Source: Alternaria dauci
Lineage: Eukaryota; Ascomycota; Dothideomycetes; Pleosporales; Pleosporaceae
Length of the DNA stretch: 64,000 nt
Direction of reading: 5' to 3'
Assembly: GCF_042100115.1 (NCBI RefSeq)
Contig: NC_091280.1
Coordinates: forward strand, 1,302,001-1,366,000
A model generated the notes under the pieces. It saw only the letters and a list, made by a program, of their open reading frames with translations. It was not told where the DNA came from and ran no database searches. Positions 31,799 to 45,466 of this stretch are shown piece after piece; the first letter of the stretch is position 1, and each line of letters begins with the position of its first letter. The translations under genes and the position numbers were made by a program.

Positions 31799-33479
31799 AA
31801 TCAGCGCAGCGATGGACGTGGATCAGGAATGGCAAAAAGTGGGAGTAGGGAGTAAGACCTGTCTTGGGTGCAGGGAAGAGGAGTAGTTCAGTTGTGGAGG
31901 TGGTTGGTAAGTCAGGATCAGGAGCTGCGTTCGGGTGGAGCTAGCTTGCGGCTTGAGGATCAAGCCAGTGCGCGCTCGGACAGTTTGGAACGATGAAGCT
32001 CGCGGTTGTTTCGGTGAGACAAACAGAGGCGGAGACAATTCGCAAGCGCAGAGTGTGAGGGAGCGCGACGACGTGCAGACGGTGTACTGGCGAGGCTGGT
32101 CGTCTGTTTGGACGCGCGACATGGCACGGAATCTGCAAGATTAAAGACGGCGCTGTTAGCGGCAGGGATGCTTGGCGTGATGCCGTTCATCGCGAGCCCT
32201 AGAACACGCGGGACCGGACGGGCAGCACATGTGCAATGACGAAAGACACTGGACGCCGTGCTCAATTGCAGCTGCTCTACACAACTCTGAGCTCCGCGTG
32301 CACGCTCGAGTTATGCCGTGCACGCAATTCGTATTCGGTCGCTTCTTCTCGCCGCCCACAAATCCATGGCGGCCCCTCCAGTTTTGCTCCGCGCGCGCTC
32401 GTGCACCTCACATGGCCGCCTTTGTGCGTCATCGTCCTGTCCGCTCGGGATAGCACGTGAGCAACTGCTACCCATACGTGGTGGTAGCTACCTACCAAAC
32501 AAACGCGTCATTGTCATGATTATTTTCCAGGTGGTCTCTGCGACGTCGCTGCTTCAGAGTTTTCGTCCTCTTGCTGCTCTGCACGCCTCAACAGGCTCAT
32601 GGATGGATTCACCGCATCGCCTGCGCCGCGTTTGATTGCCTCACCGCTAATTACAAGGTTGCGCGTACCCATGCCATGCTTCGTCGTCGCAGCCGCTTCC
32701 CATTGCACTGATTGCCAAGGATGGAACATGGCTTTTACCACGGAAGAATGTACTTGGGTTCAAGAGCTCCCACGCCCAAACATTGCTGTTAGCAGTGCTG
32801 CATCCAGACAGTGCACGCGCACCGCGGAGTGCGCGAGATGATGACGCGAGCACGACTGCGACGCAACAATCATGTCAACAAGGCGACTAGAAGTGTCAAG
32901 GACTGCCGTCTGTCCACGTTCTCTTACGCGCGTAAGGCAATACATTGTTAGTGCAAGGTGCAGCAGTCTGGAGAGCAGAGCATGGGCGGGAGCTAGAGGA
33001 CAGCTTGATTGGCATCGGCCTGGTAGCTATCTGTCCCATGTAGCTGTCCTGCTCTGTTTGTCGCTACAGAGCGCGCATTGAGCGTTTGAGTCACGGCAGC
33101 AGCCAATGCGCGTGGCACCCAATTGCATCCCCCAGCGTGCGCGAGTTTCTAGAGGGCTTCTAGAAGAGAAGAAGCCCCAGGAAAGCTAGCCTCGATCCTT
33201 ACCAGTGACTGCCCTGCCCGCCATCCCACACTCGTGATCCCTCCTCCCGCACCAGGCCCCTCTTCCTGCACATCCTCGCCGCGCTTACTGCTGCCACAGC
33301 CATAGCCTGCAGCGTGCAATTGCGTTCCTTACTCCCCCAAATCACCTCACCCGTCCACCTCGCTGCCCGTCTTGCTGCTGACGCTACGTCCGACCCCAGC
33401 AGCTCTACTGCCTCGATCCCTGCACGTCTCGCGACCGACGTCAAAGAGCTGCGCTTGACCCCTCACCACGACCGCCCTC
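31799..33479. other. divergent promoter region, 1.7 kb
   Basis: Between the starts of the CBM48 gene (minus) and the PKA regulatory subunit (plus). Contains TTC/GAA pentamers near 33147-33173 that loosely resemble a heat-shock element, and a CT-rich tract just before the PKA-R ATG. Open frames here overlap on all strands and are not convincing. Confidence 0.45.
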
Positions 33480-34868
33480 ATGTCCCTCCCTCCCGACTAC
33501 TCCAACGAGATCTCCACCCTCGACCGCGAAATCCTCAAGCACAAGCCCCACGACATCCTCCAGTTCTGCGCAAACTTCTTTAACCGCCGCCTCGAGTCGC
33601 AGCGAACCGAATATCTGCTGTCGCAACAGCACTCGAGTCCCCAGGGCCGTGCCGAGAACACCTTCCCCGGCAACAACCCCTTCAGCACCTCGCCCAGCAA
33701 CGGCACCGGCTTCACCAAATCCACAATGCAGCGTCTCGAAGAAGAAGAAGAGAACGACACCATGACCTCGCCCACGGCCTCGACTTTTGCCGCCGTCGAC
33801 TTCAACAGGTCCCGCGGCAGCAACAACAACGACTCGGGTGCGAGTGCGTTTGGCGACTTTGGCGGCTTTGGCGGTTCCTCAAAGAACAACATCACCCAAA
33901 TGCCGCCTCTTTCGGGCGAAGGCCAGACCTTCCCCAGCAACTACAACACCAACAGGCGCACTTCCGTCTCTGCTGAGTCGCTCAACCCCGCCTCGAGTGC
34001 CGCCGACAACTTCACCCCACCTTTCCACCAGAAGACGCAGGACCAGCTGTCGCGCCTCAAGTCTGCCGTCTCGGGCAACTTCCTCTTTTCGCATCTCGAT
34101 GACGACCAGTCGGCCATGGTTCTCGGTGCGCTGCATGAGAAGCCGATACCGACAAAGGGCATAAAGGTCATTCAGCAAGGCGATGTCGGAGACTACTTCT
34201 ACGTTGTCGAAAAAGGCTCCTTCGACATTTACGTCAACCAGTCAGGCAAGGTTGAGGGTGGTCTGGATGGCGTGGGCAGCAAAGTAGGCACCGTCGGACC
34301 CGGTGGTTCTTTTGGCGAGCTAGCCCTCATGTACAACGCTCCCCGTGCCGCAACCGTCACCTCGACAGAGCCATCTACGCTCTGGGCGCTAGACCGCATT
34401 ACCTTCCGTCGAATCCTCATGGATAGTGCCTTCCAGCGCCGACGCATGTACGAAGGCTTCCTCGAGGAAGTTCCTCTGCTGTCGACCCTAACGCCCTACG
34501 AGCGTTCCAAGATTGCCGATGCTCTTGAGACCAAAAAGTACCCCCCTGGAACGACCATCATTCAGGAGGGCGATGTCGGCGAGTCCTTCTTCCTGCTTGA
34601 ATCTGGAGAGGCCCAGGTCTTCAAGCGCGGCGTGGACACGGCCGTCAACCAGTACAAAAAGGGTGATTACTTCGGCGAGCTGGCCTTGCTCAACGATGCT
34701 CCTCGTGCAGCCTCAGTCATCAGCAAGACAGAAGTCAAGGTTGCAACGCTCGGAAAGAACGGCTTCCAGCGACTTCTTGGGCCTGTCGAAGGTATCATGA
34801 GGCGGAATGATCCCAGCAAGGCTTCTTTCGAAGGCGACCACGTAGATCCGCTCTCCACGACTTCATAA
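33480..34868 (+). CDS. pkaR: cAMP-dependent protein kinase regulatory subunit
   Basis: 462-residue inhibitor of PKA catalytic subunits, releasing them when cAMP binds; central to nutrient sensing and development in fungi. Order of parts: N-terminal dimerisation/docking helix (about 8-48), a long Ser/Asn/Gly-rich linker, the inhibitor site R159-R-T-S162 (a phosphorylatable Ser, hence RII-like), then two cyclic-nucleotide-binding domains. Phosphate-binding cassettes are F278-G-E280-L-A ... R289-A-A and F398-G-E400-L-A ... R409-A-A, with every cAMP-contact Glu and Arg present. Single exon, ATG at the first position consistent with the docking helix. Length agrees with other filamentous ascomycete PKA-R. 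Confidence 0.97.
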   Translation: MSLPPDYSNEISTLDREILKHKPHDILQFCANFFNRRLESQRTEYLLSQQHSSPQGRAENTFPGNNPFSTSPSNGTGFTKSTMQRLEEEEENDTMTSPTASTFAAVDFNRSRGSNNNDSGASAFGDFGGFGGSSKNNITQMPPLSGEGQTFPSNYNTNRRTSVSAESLNPASSAADNFTPPFHQKTQDQLSRLKSAVSGNFLFSHLDDDQSAMVLGALHEKPIPTKGIKVIQQGDVGDYFYVVEKGSFDIYVNQSGKVEGGLDGVGSKVGTVGPGGSFGELALMYNAPRAATVTSTEPSTLWALDRITFRRILMDSAFQRRRMYEGFLEEVPLLSTLTPYERSKIADALETKKYPPGTTIIQEGDVGESFFLLESGEAQVFKRGVDTAVNQYKKGDYFGELALLNDAPRAASVISKTEVKVATLGKNGFQRLLGPVEGIMRRNDPSKASFEGDHVDPLSTTS

Positions 34869-37224
34869 GCGCGACATCACAGGATGTAAAAGGTCAGGAT
34901 GCTGCACCCATACGAGGGGTGAGCGGCAATGTTATACACAGACAGAAGACCAGGGCGTGGACAATTCTGGCCCGGCGTGGTGCTGTCACTCTTCGGCGTT
35001 TTCGCGTGTATTCCTATACTTCCTACTGTCACTAAACATCGCTTAATGTCATGGAAGAAGGTACGACTTTCTTGGAACGAGGAATAGGCGCTTTTTGCGA
35101 GCTGGTCTGCTACCTATGTTGCACAGCGTACGATATCATGGTTTAGACTTGTACTTTATGCTCCAATCGCGTGTTGCCTACAAGTTGTTGTCGTGTGCTC
35201 TGCCCCCTAACCATGTGATGTCACACAACTGTTGTCGTCCGTGCGTTTTCCCACTCGGCGCAACCACAGGATGCCAGAGCTCCATTCCCTCAACCACTAC
35301 GTCCAATGATTCTCAACTATTCCAGCGACTCTGCTGTGGCAACGATACAAGGTCGACGTTGACGGACATCAAGACATGATGCAGCGTGAATACACATTGG
35401 ACCTCCGCAGAGTACACCCCTGCTCCACACCGCCCTCACCAATCGTCATGCACAGTCAGCGTGGCGAGGCGTTCGCCTCTGGAGACATGGATGTCTAATT
35501 CGTTATGGTGCATGTGGACGGCGACTCCCAGATACAACGTACAGCTGTATGTTCGAGGAGATTCTAATGCGATGCGCATATTTACTGACGGAGGATTAGG
35601 CGAATGAGCGTGAGCAACCCACAGCTTGCAGCTCTCTGCCCACCAACCGTTTTCGAAGCATGTTTCTCTAGAACGACATCATATATGCACACTGCTCCAC
35701 CCTCGTGTGTACTAGTGAGAACGTAGCACTCCAAGCAGAAATTACAACAGGACTCGTGCCGTCGACGATGACCCACCTTCGTTACCTACCGAGGTATCTC
35801 TCCTTACAGCTCTTGTGTTTCAACAAAGCAAAGAACGGCCACTCCGAACAGCTACTGGGAGATGCATCTGTTTATAAGTGGTAACTCGCGCTTCACATCA
35901 ACTGAAGTAGCAGTGATCTACTATACATACTTTTCTGGGGAAGCAAAACGTCATGCTGCACGACTTTGCAGCCACCACATACAAGGCTACGCGATTGCCG
36001 GCGCAGCACGCAGTATCTTGCATGCAAGATGGCAATGTCCAGACTGTTGCTTTTACCGATACAGGCACGGCAGACGCGCCTAGCTGATCGCCCAGCAGTG
36101 AGTGACGACCCCTGCATCCAGTGTGACGTCTTCAAAAGATGAATGTTTTTTGCGATTCACACTTCGGGCTACAGTTACGATTGGATGATGCAACTGGACA
36201 GGCGGTCTCTAGGAAGCTCGCAGCGACCCAATGACCAAATCCCGCTTCAGTATCCATGGCGTCCACCTGCAGCTTACATGCAGTGACTGGGGTGCGGCTC
36301 AACGCTAATACTAAATTGGGAAAATGGGTTTATGAACTACAAGCATGATAGGGCCGCTCGAACACAAAATCGTCTTATCGTCGTGCTCGAAATTGACTCT
36401 CCGGGCCAAGTGGGCACAGCGAGACCAAAGCGACTTTCGGATCAGGCATGAGAAGCTGGTAGAAGCACACAATGACCCATCAGATGGTTCTTTCCAAACC
36501 TTGCATGATCACAACGGTTCTTCGTTAAGGTTCTTGGCATCATCAATGGCTATTGTAGCGGTCTGTATGCCGCGACAAGCATGTCCACGTTCCCGGCGCT
36601 CGGTCCTCGACGATGTTGCTGCATGCATCAGCCACGCACTACATTGAGGCTGTTACCTCCCTCCCGCAGCGTTCTGCGGGCCAGGGAGCTTAAGACACAC
36701 CTCGGCACTCGTACGGAAGGGTGGGCGTTCACCGCATTCGCCAGGAAGAGCGAATATGCTCCGCCGTCTACCATGTACTCGGTTCTCGTTGTGGCAGGGC
36801 AGTCATACCGGCGTGCGCGACGCGAAGTTGAACAGGAGCATCTGCAAAGAGCAGATCCACCTTGTGTATTGCTTGGTCCATCTTGGATCGTTGCTACTGG
36901 CCCAACTTGATATGAGAGTGGTTCTTGAAACATGGTCTTCCATTCACAGTTGCATGGGAACAACCGAAGTCAAGAGAGGCAAGGGGTCCGGTTGGAGTTC
37001 CACCGCTGTCCCAGTGTGGCTATGGCATGTGGCTTCAGGGAAGGTTAGCACTGATCTGAAGCATTGCATACGGTACCTGGATCTTACGTTATCGGTCGAC
37101 TGCCTACAAGTCCCTCTACCTTCATCACTCTACATTGCCAGCAATACATAATGTCTGAAGCAGCATCAGTGCAAGTCGCTTCACAGCTCTGGAACCATTC
37201 ACTCCTTCCCCTTTTCTACACAAC
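34869..37224. other. 2.4-kb gene-free stretch
   Basis: Downstream of PKA-R and upstream of the regulator-like gene. Only short, overlapping open frames. I see no repeat family, RNA gene or mobile-element remnant. Confidence 0.45.
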
Positions 37225-38976
37225 ATGGCTTCGTCCAGCGATCCAAAGCCAGCCAAGAAACGACCTAACCGCCAGCGCAAGCCCCCTCTTGCACCAGGCC
37301 CTCCGCTCCAATTCGTTGTCGCCAGTCACCCGGATGACTTCAAGACTGGGGGCACCATGAGAAGAGTACGATCACATGTCATGTATACACATCGTGATGG
37401 GCTATCGCCTACAGATACAGGTGGAAGTCGGGAAGGCAGCAGGACACCAATTACTACGACCCGCACACCCAGCCCAGGAACAGGCGGTTCTCGCAACATA
37501 CCACAGATAGATACCCCACAGGCGCCTGCACTCGGAAGGCGCCATGACACTCTATGGGAACAGGATCATTACGAGTTCCATACACTATCACCCTCCACAC
37601 ACCCTGTGCGGGTGCTTGCTGCGCGAATACATTCTGCGATAGCCGAAGCTTCTACCCATAGCACACCTCCAGTTTTCGAGGAGGTCCCTGGATATCCTTT
37701 TCCAGAAGCCAATGTGTTGAGGCGTGAGCCCTTGGATGAGTTGAAGCGTGACTGGATTCGTGCTACAACCTTCAACTGCTACGGTACGTGCATATCACCT
37801 CTGTAAAACGAATTCACTAACGAATATAGACCAAGCCTGGATGCAATATGTTTGCGGCAATCACCTCTCGTTCCTCAGTCATGTACACGCTACACTTGTC
37901 TATCAAGACCTTGATGAGGGCCTGTTATACGACAGTGACCTTACTGTATATGCGAAGACCAGGGTGTTGGGACTTATCCGTGGCCGCCTGGACACTGATG
38001 ATACCACAATCATCAGTATTCTTCACATGCTCATCAGCGAAATCGGAAGCCCCGACGAAGACGCATTTGGTGTACACCAAGATGGCTTGGTGACCTGCTT
38101 GAGGAATCAACAGGACGGACTAGGTCCAAATATTGCGACCTTCATGACGTTGTGAGTAAGCCGGGCTTGAAATTCTACTACCGACTAATGTTATCCAGGG
38201 TTATGCTCACCTTTGCCATCTGTCGAGGACAAGACGTGTCCATAGAACTCACACCACGAGCGTCTTCGGACGTGTGGCTCGACCACAATAATCCCATGTC
38301 GCCGCTCTTAGCTCCCCAGAAGCATATGCCGCCTACGTATCGGGTTTGCTCCGCAGCCGCGACTGATATCATATGGAAGATGCAGAGGTGTACCAACACA
38401 TTTCTGGCAAGATGGAACCACAAAGGAGAACCACATATGATCTCAAGCGGTCAGTTGGCAGCATGCGACACAGAACTCCAGGAAATATACTCCGACCTGC
38501 TTTTACTGCCTTCAGTCGAGGACGATCGTTCGCTAGATTGGGTCTACGAGAGCTGTCGAATTGCTGCCTTGATCTACTGTAGATCGATAGTTCATGGAGC
38601 AACACTTGCGGAATCGGCGAACATCATGCATGCAGGCATATCTGGATCCAGAACCGAAAGCGGCACGCTCCTGTCAGCTCTACACTCTGCCCTTGGAAAG
38701 ACGAAGGTTCAGACTTGCTGGGGCTTTGAACTGTCTGGCGTTTTCCTCTGGGTAGCTCTCGTGGGGGCAGCGGCATCTCGGTCCCCACCGCGCTCTTCGT
38801 CAGAGGAAACGTTGCAAACATCGGCGTGGATGAGAAAGTTCTTCGCACTATATGCGGTCAAAGCGGCAGTATCAGTCCCTTTCAATCATGCCGACGCTAC
38901 AATTCACGCCTTGCGCACGATGCTGCAGGTCCAACGGTACATTGCCATAAAAACGGGCCTGGATCTCGCTCACTAG
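37225..38976 (+). CDS. fungal-specific regulator-like protein without a zinc cluster
   Basis: Exons 37225-37783, 37830-38151 and 38199-38976 (introns of 46 and 47 nt); 552 residues. The N terminus is basic ([14 protein letters not shown]), followed by a motif common in fungal transcription-factor-like proteins: [11 protein letters not shown] ... M-R-R-V-R-S-H-V. A Ser/Thr/Pro linker follows, then a helical region ([15 protein letters not shown] onward) resembling the C-terminal half of Fungal_trans_2-type regulators ([15 protein letters not shown]). No Cys6 zinc cluster or C2H2 finger is encoded upstream. A nuclear regulatory role is therefore inference from resemblance. All three exons join in frame with good donors and acceptors. 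Confidence 0.8.
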
Positions 38977-40465
38977 TAGTATTGCACATTTCCGGACCTC
39001 TTTGCATGGCCTGTTCTTTTTGTTGCTTGTTTGTACTTTACCTGGACGTCTTTTCGTTCGGAGGAGTTGTGCTTTACTGGTATACTATACACAGACTGTC
39101 GCAGGGCGACACGACATCCATGGTTGTTTTCATTTTCTTGTTTACCAAAGCTGGTATAGGTAAGCTCGCATCCTGTAATGCTTCACATCGTTCTCGGTCT
39201 TGTATTAGAATCACTTGCTTCTAGCCCGTCATCAAAGCACGGTGCTTCGAGTCGAATTCCATGCTGGTCATGTAACACCTCTCGCCCTTTCCTTACTGTC
39301 AATTCCTACTTCCGTCGAATGATTCCAAATTGTCAAATCAGATGTAACCGTGCATGTCCACACTCCCGAACTGACCGAAGTACGTTCTGATGGTCGGGCA
39401 ACGGCCGAAGAGCGTCATGCAGCATGTAAGGCTGAATCGCACTTCACCGTTCGTGCACCATAGCCAGAACCATCAGACGAGGAGCCGCACAACATGCGAC
39501 AGTATTACCAACTCGCTTAGAGCGATCACAATCATGGTACAGTCACGGTCAGCCTCTGGGCACTGCGTACCCCTGAATGCCACTAACCAGTAACATGATG
39601 TTGCGAACCCCACGGTCAGCGTGGGCTACACCGTAGGAGCAGCAGAATGCAGACTAGGTCGATCGGAATAGATTACTAGCCACTACCGCCACAATAACCG
39701 AGTCATATAGTTGTGGCACGGTCTTACCTACACATGGGTGTCCTACACCGCATGTTGGTGCATCGCAAGGTTGTCGTCTGGCTGGCGCGATTCGCGACAC
39801 CAAATGTTATCCTTGCCATGCAATATAGGGCTGACAGGGTACACCATCCTTCTATCTAGCTCGTGGCAAGCTGAACTGCTGCTGCTCCTCCTGCGGCTTG
39901 CGGTATAAGATACGCAACTTTGCGGGGCGGGGCAAGTTGTGGCGGGGGTTTTCGTCCGTACCCTACTGGTCAAACCATACATACATGTCACATTGTCAGG
40001 GTGCGTGCTCATCATAAAGAGCTTGAAGACGTCATGGACAAGGGGTTTACGGTTGATGGCGATGTTACGGTCGTTTTGTCGGGGCACGCCGAAGATGGGG
40101 ATAAGGAATAAGGCGAGCGCTATGGTGAGCATATAGTACATCATGCGCCTTCTCTCAACAGATTACATGGGTTTCATGTAATCTTTATGACGGGCTGTTA
40201 CTGCGATGAAATCATGCGGTTCAAGAGCAAGAAACCTGATAGACACTGTTGTCCATTATCCATACGACACTCCAATCAATCATCACTTTGCCAACTCTCA
40301 AAGTCTAGTGGTTGAACAAATGTGTGAATTCTCCTACGCGCTATGCATATAACTCCGTTTTCGCGATGAAACCAAATCATCTTTACGCCAGATCCATGCA
40401 TATATTCATCTCTCGCCTTCCAGTGCAGCCCCAACTCCCTTTTCCTTTTTTTGAACAGAACACAA
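38977..40465. other. convergent 3' flanks, 1.5 kb
   Basis: Between the regulator-like gene and RPC1. Longer than needed for two 3' UTRs, but I see no gene, repeat or RNA in it. Confidence 0.45.
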
Positions 40466-43400
40466 TCACAAAGCATCCCACCCTTCTTCAAACATGGTCT
40501 TCTTGACCTTGAGATCCTCAGCCCCAAGATATAGTGGTCTGACAACTTGCATCGACCCGGTTCCGAGCTTAACACTCTGACCCATGATGATACACTCACT
40601 AACACCATCAATCGTATCCGTCTTGCCCCTTGCTGCTGCCTCGAACAAGTGGTCCGGCGTCTTCTCAAACGACGCAAGCTGCAAGACGGAATCACGCGTC
40701 TTCTGCAGACCGAAACGCGTGATACCAAACACTTCGCCCTTGAACGTCATGACATCGGCCAACAGCTGCATGTGACGAGGATCAATGTCCATGTTACCCA
40801 TGACGTCGCCAATTTCACGCACAATGGTTGCGCGGGCAGCTTCGATGCCGAGGACGGTTTTGACTTCCATGACGTGGTTGGACTTTGTGCTGTAAGGTTC
40901 TATACCTGGGGTGGTCATACAATCGCGGAGACCGTAGCCCTCCACGAGCAGTTGGCATTCGTATTGACCTTGGGCGTTGGGGCTGCTTTCCTTTTTGATG
41001 ATGGCTCGGGAGCAATCTTGGTAGCCCTTGATGACGACGTCGGGGATGAGTGCTTTTACTTGTTGGACGCGTTCGAAGAACTCTTTGTGGTTGCGGGTTG
41101 TTTTTGTAGGACGCTTCTTGGCGGCATTAGGGTCGGGGACTTCGACGCGAATTATGGATGAGGATATGCGGACTTGGGCGCCAGCTTTACCCCATTTGAG
41201 GGGTTTGTGGGCATTGATCGCTGCGGCGATCTCGTGGGGCTGGACATCGACGAAGAGCTTGTTGATGGTATCCCAGTCGATGCGCATAGCAATGTACGCG
41301 CCGGTAGGATGCCAGACATCTTCGACATATGAAATGACGTCGCGAAGGTAGGTTTTTTCGACACGCGCCTTGACAATTCGCGCCGCAGATTCTGAGACTT
41401 TGTTTGAAAGGTCGCATGCGATGACAGGTGTTGATATGGTGGAGGAGGCGTTGATGATTTCCTTGATACGAGGTACACCTTGAGTGATGGACATACCGGC
41501 GACACCAGCAAAATGGAAAGTCTTTAGCGTCATTTGCGTTCCGGGTTCACCGATAGACTGAGCACCAATGGCTCCTACAGCATGACCGGGCTGTACTCGT
41601 GATCGATGGTATTTGGTCAGACAGAGTGTTATGAAGGTGTCCAGTGCGCTATGTGAAATCTTCGCGATACCATCGGCAAGACTGTACTTCTCTGCATCGG
41701 CTGCTGACTGTTTCCTGTCATTTCTGCCATCCGGCTGTACTATACCGAGATAAGCAAGTGTTGTCTCGAGCTTCTGTGCCTTCTTGAAAACGTAGTCTTG
41801 CACCGTGTCGAGAAAATCACGCATGGACTCCTTCTGGTCGATGCCGGCGTCGGTCCTATCGCGATACTCCAGCGGCGTTACACCGTCTAGCTTGTACCTT
41901 GGGTACTTGTTTCGTTCGGTGTTCAACCTTGCTTCTGTATACTCCTTGACTTCGTCGGGGGTCAAGCCCGATTCAGAGTTGTCCCAGGTCGACGTGACGG
42001 CATGTGAGAATGTCCTGTCAAAGTGCACGGGTTTGGCCTTGCCCTCCATGTCCACGGGATCGAGGTTGTCGTCTCCATACTGAAACTGCACTACGGTACC
42101 AGACGAGTTCCGAACGGTATCATCGTATTGTGCAGAAAGATCTTCCAATGATTTCATCAATCGTCTACTCATGTAACCAGTCTCGGCGGTCTTGACAGCT
42201 GTATCGACCAAACCTTCACGACCACTCATAGCGTGGAAGATGAATTCTGATGGTGTCAGTCCCGAGAAGAAACTGTTGCTAACGAAACCCTTCGAGGCAG
42301 GTTGACGAGCGGCTTTGGGAAAGTGAGGTAGTGTTCGATGGTGGAATCCATCGGCGACACGAGCACCGCCAATCATTTGTTGTCCGACGGAAGCAACCAT
42401 CTGAGAAACGTTAATGTTGGAACCCTTGGAACCGCACTTGGCCATGAGCAAGGGCGAGTTCCATCTGCTGAGCTCTTCGAAACAAATGTCACCAGCCGCT
42501 TGACGCACACCAGACAAGATACCACCTATCCTGTTCTCCATTGTCTGCTCTTCGTCGCAACCAGGATCGCGCTGCAGCTTTCCCTCCTTGAAGTCCTTGA
42601 TCAGCTTGTCGCACTTGGCGTAGGCTTCTTCCACGAGGTCTTGCTTCTTCTTGTTGAGCTTTTCTCCAGGGGTAACGTCGGAAATACCGAGAGAGAAACC
42701 GTTGTTGGATAGCCATCGCGCGGATAACTTGGACAGTCTGTTCATGCCTTGGACGGCGTGGTCGGGACCAAAGTCTCGCATCATGACGTAGAAGACCGAA
42801 TCTTTCTTACCATCACCAACGGTGGCCTTGTCCATGACACCGCACATGACCTCGGAATTGCGAATAACAAGATAAGCGTCGTTCTCGTTCAGATCGGGAG
42901 CCTGGCCAGGGGTATTCTTGAACTGCTTGCATGCAGCTTCGAGGTTGACCAGGACCCTACAGCCCTTGTATGGCTTCATCAAAAGATTGAAAACCTGCTT
43001 TCCGGTCCAAAGTGCTTGAGGCTTCCACACCACAGGAGGCGGAATGTCGATAGGGTGCCTCTTTCCTGTATCTGGATCAAAAGCTCCTTCCCCGTTAAAC
43101 ATGTAGTTTACGATCTGACAGAATGTCCGTCTATCGTAAAAGTTGTTTTTGTTGCTCAAAAGGTATGCCGCGGTGATGAAATCTTGGATGGCCGCAATAA
43201 TTGGTGTTCCGTTCTTTGGAGTTGCAAGGTTGTACTTGACACCCATGAGCTCTGTAGCTTCGGTTCGCGCCTCCTCGGTCTGTGGTACGTGCAAGTTCAT
43301 CTCGTCACCATCGAAATCGGCGTTGTACGGATTGCAAACACACTCGTTGAGTCGGAACGTCCTCCATGGCCGTACTTTTGCTCGATGACTCAGAATACTA

Positions 43401-44943
43401 AGCTTGTGTAGGGACGGTTGTCGATTGAAGAGGACAATGTCGCCGTCCTCAATATGGCGCTCGACGATGTCGCCAATCTTTAGCCGCTTCGAGGCGCCCT
43501 CTAGTCGCTCACCAGTCGTATCGAATCGCGAGAGACCAATGAGTGACGTCTTGCTAGGCTCCTTGTTCGGCCCTTGGTCGCTGATGATGTAGTTGGCACC
43601 GGGATATCTGTTGGACCCGTTCTTCACAAGTCTCCTCAGCTTGTCGATGTTGTATCGCGTGGCCTTTTCGGGGTACGTAAGGTTCTTCGCAATGCGCTCC
43701 GGAACAGCGACCTCGTCAATGCTCAAGTTCGGATCAGGACCAATGACAGTGCGGCCAGAAAAGTCGACACGCTTTCCGGAGAGGTTTTGTCGGAAACGAC
43801 CACCCTTTCCCTTGAGGCGCTGCGAGAAACCGCGCATAGTCTTCTGCAGGCCCTGCTGTTTCAGACCAGGCGCGTCGCTGTTGATGTACATGGCAATCTG
43901 CAGCTGCAGGAAATCCCACTGCTCCATGAGGATCTGGAGCGGAAAGCCTCGCGCAAGACCGGCGCGTATTATACTGCTGATCTGGCAGATGTCTCCAATC
44001 TTGTTGGTCACATCGTCCTCGGTGGCGCCGCCTTCCTGCATGACTGACGGGCGTAGCGCCACAGGCGGTACAGGCATGTACTCCCAGATCAACATTTCGG
44101 GCCGGGCGTCCTCGGGTATCATGGCTAGCAGCTCGCAGTCCTCGGGGGAGATCTTCTTGAATAGGTTGAGCGTCCTCAGCGGATGCATGTCATCTACCGC
44201 CTTCTTCAAGTGCTTGTCTAGGTCTGGGTTGGCCGACTTTGCAGTATCAAAGGACTGGTCGAACTCGATTTTGCCGGCTGGCGGCTTCTTCGTCTTGGCT
44301 GTGGATCGGTTGAAGGCGTCGTATCGGTTGTGGATGATCTTGAGGGGATGGCCGGGTACTTTTCGGACGGTGCCCTGCAAGGCGTTGCAGTACGGGCACG
44401 TCTTCTTCTTCCTGCAGTCGTCGAGGATCTTCTTGGTGACGGCGCCCTTGCGCAGCGTGTCCATGTCGGGGCGGCGCATACTGCGCAGGTATCGGCGGCG
44501 CTCCACCTCGTCCAGCAGTACGCGCGAGCAGTCTTTGCAGATGCAGTTGAGCACCTCGATGATGTGCTTCAGGTACCCGACGTGGAATGCGGGCAGCGCA
44601 AGCTTGATGTGGCCAAAGTGGCCGTTGCACTTGTCCAGGCCCTCTCCGCACGTTCCGCACTTTCCCTGCTTGCTCGAGATGCCCATGTGCGTGTCCATGG
44701 GCCCGTTGGCCGTGAGGGAGCGCGTGCCGTCGGCGGCGGGCTGGAGGTCGTAGACATTGCGGTCCGAGACTTCGAGGACGGCCTGGTTGACAATGTCCTG
44801 GTTGGAGCTGCAGAGTGTTACTATGCGACCTTGAGCAGACTTGGCACAGCGGTGTCCTACTAGATGCCGAACTGGATGTGCTTGATGCGCGCGGGGATGC
44901 GGTCCACGACCTGCTGCTTGGCCGAGGTGCGCGGCGCCTCCAT
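40466..44943 (-). CDS. RPC1: RNA polymerase III largest subunit
   Basis: Catalytic subunit of RNA polymerase III (yeast Rpo31/C160), which transcribes tRNA, 5S rRNA and U6. Exon 1 is 44943-44861; a 53-nt intron (44860-44808) leads to exon 2 at 44807-40466; 1,474 residues, close to the yeast 1,460. The clamp zinc motif (CGTCGEGLDKCNGHFGH) and the C-K-D-C pair lie near the N terminus. The active-site NADFDGD is at residues 523-529, its three Asp residues holding the catalytic Mg. The bridge-helix/trigger-loop region includes GEPGTQMTLKTFHFAG. Nothing is truncated. The divergent partner is the FHA gene, with about 520 bp between starts. Confidence 0.98.
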
Positions 44944-45466
44944 GGTGGCGGCGTGTGGTGTGCGGGAGGCTACAGGGGCGGAAAAAGTCGATGCTACCGG
45001 AAGTCTTTGCAGTCGTCGTCTTCTCGCATAGTCGTCGCGTCGTCGTGAGTCATGTCCGGGGCGACAGCAGCAGTCGAGCAACAACTTTGTCGCGCCTTTG
45101 CAGAATTTGGGTGGGGAAAACTTCCCGGAGCTAAGCCAGACTAATGCGAGCTGATAAGCTGATAGTAGTACCCCAGAAGGCAGCCGTGACCACGGGAGAG
45201 AGTGAGGACCATCACCGCCTCGATTGCTGCCTCACCCATACAACGCACTCCCTGTCCTGCTGTGACGCCTCTCTACATCACCACTGTTCTGCCCTCGTGA
45301 ATGCGAGCACCACGTCCATCTTGCACATAGCACTGGCCGCTGCTGCCTCTCTTGAACCACGGTACTACAGTACTACGTCCCCGCCCAACTCCACCCCGCC
45401 CTCACTTGCTGTCCTCTCAGACCAGCCAGTCCACGCGTCACGGCCGGGCAAGGCCCACTGTCCCTC
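44944..45466. promoter_or_regulatory. divergent promoter region of RPC1 and the FHA gene
   Basis: The 523 bp between two divergent ATGs must hold both promoters. CT-rich tracts precede the FHA gene start. No specific factor site is assigned. Confidence 0.5.

Noticed and set aside
33147..33173. TTC/GAA pentamers resembling a heat-shock element upstream of PKA-R
   Set aside because: Only one inverted TTCTAGAA pair plus one further GAA in phase; too weak and too far (about 300 bp) from the ATG to call.
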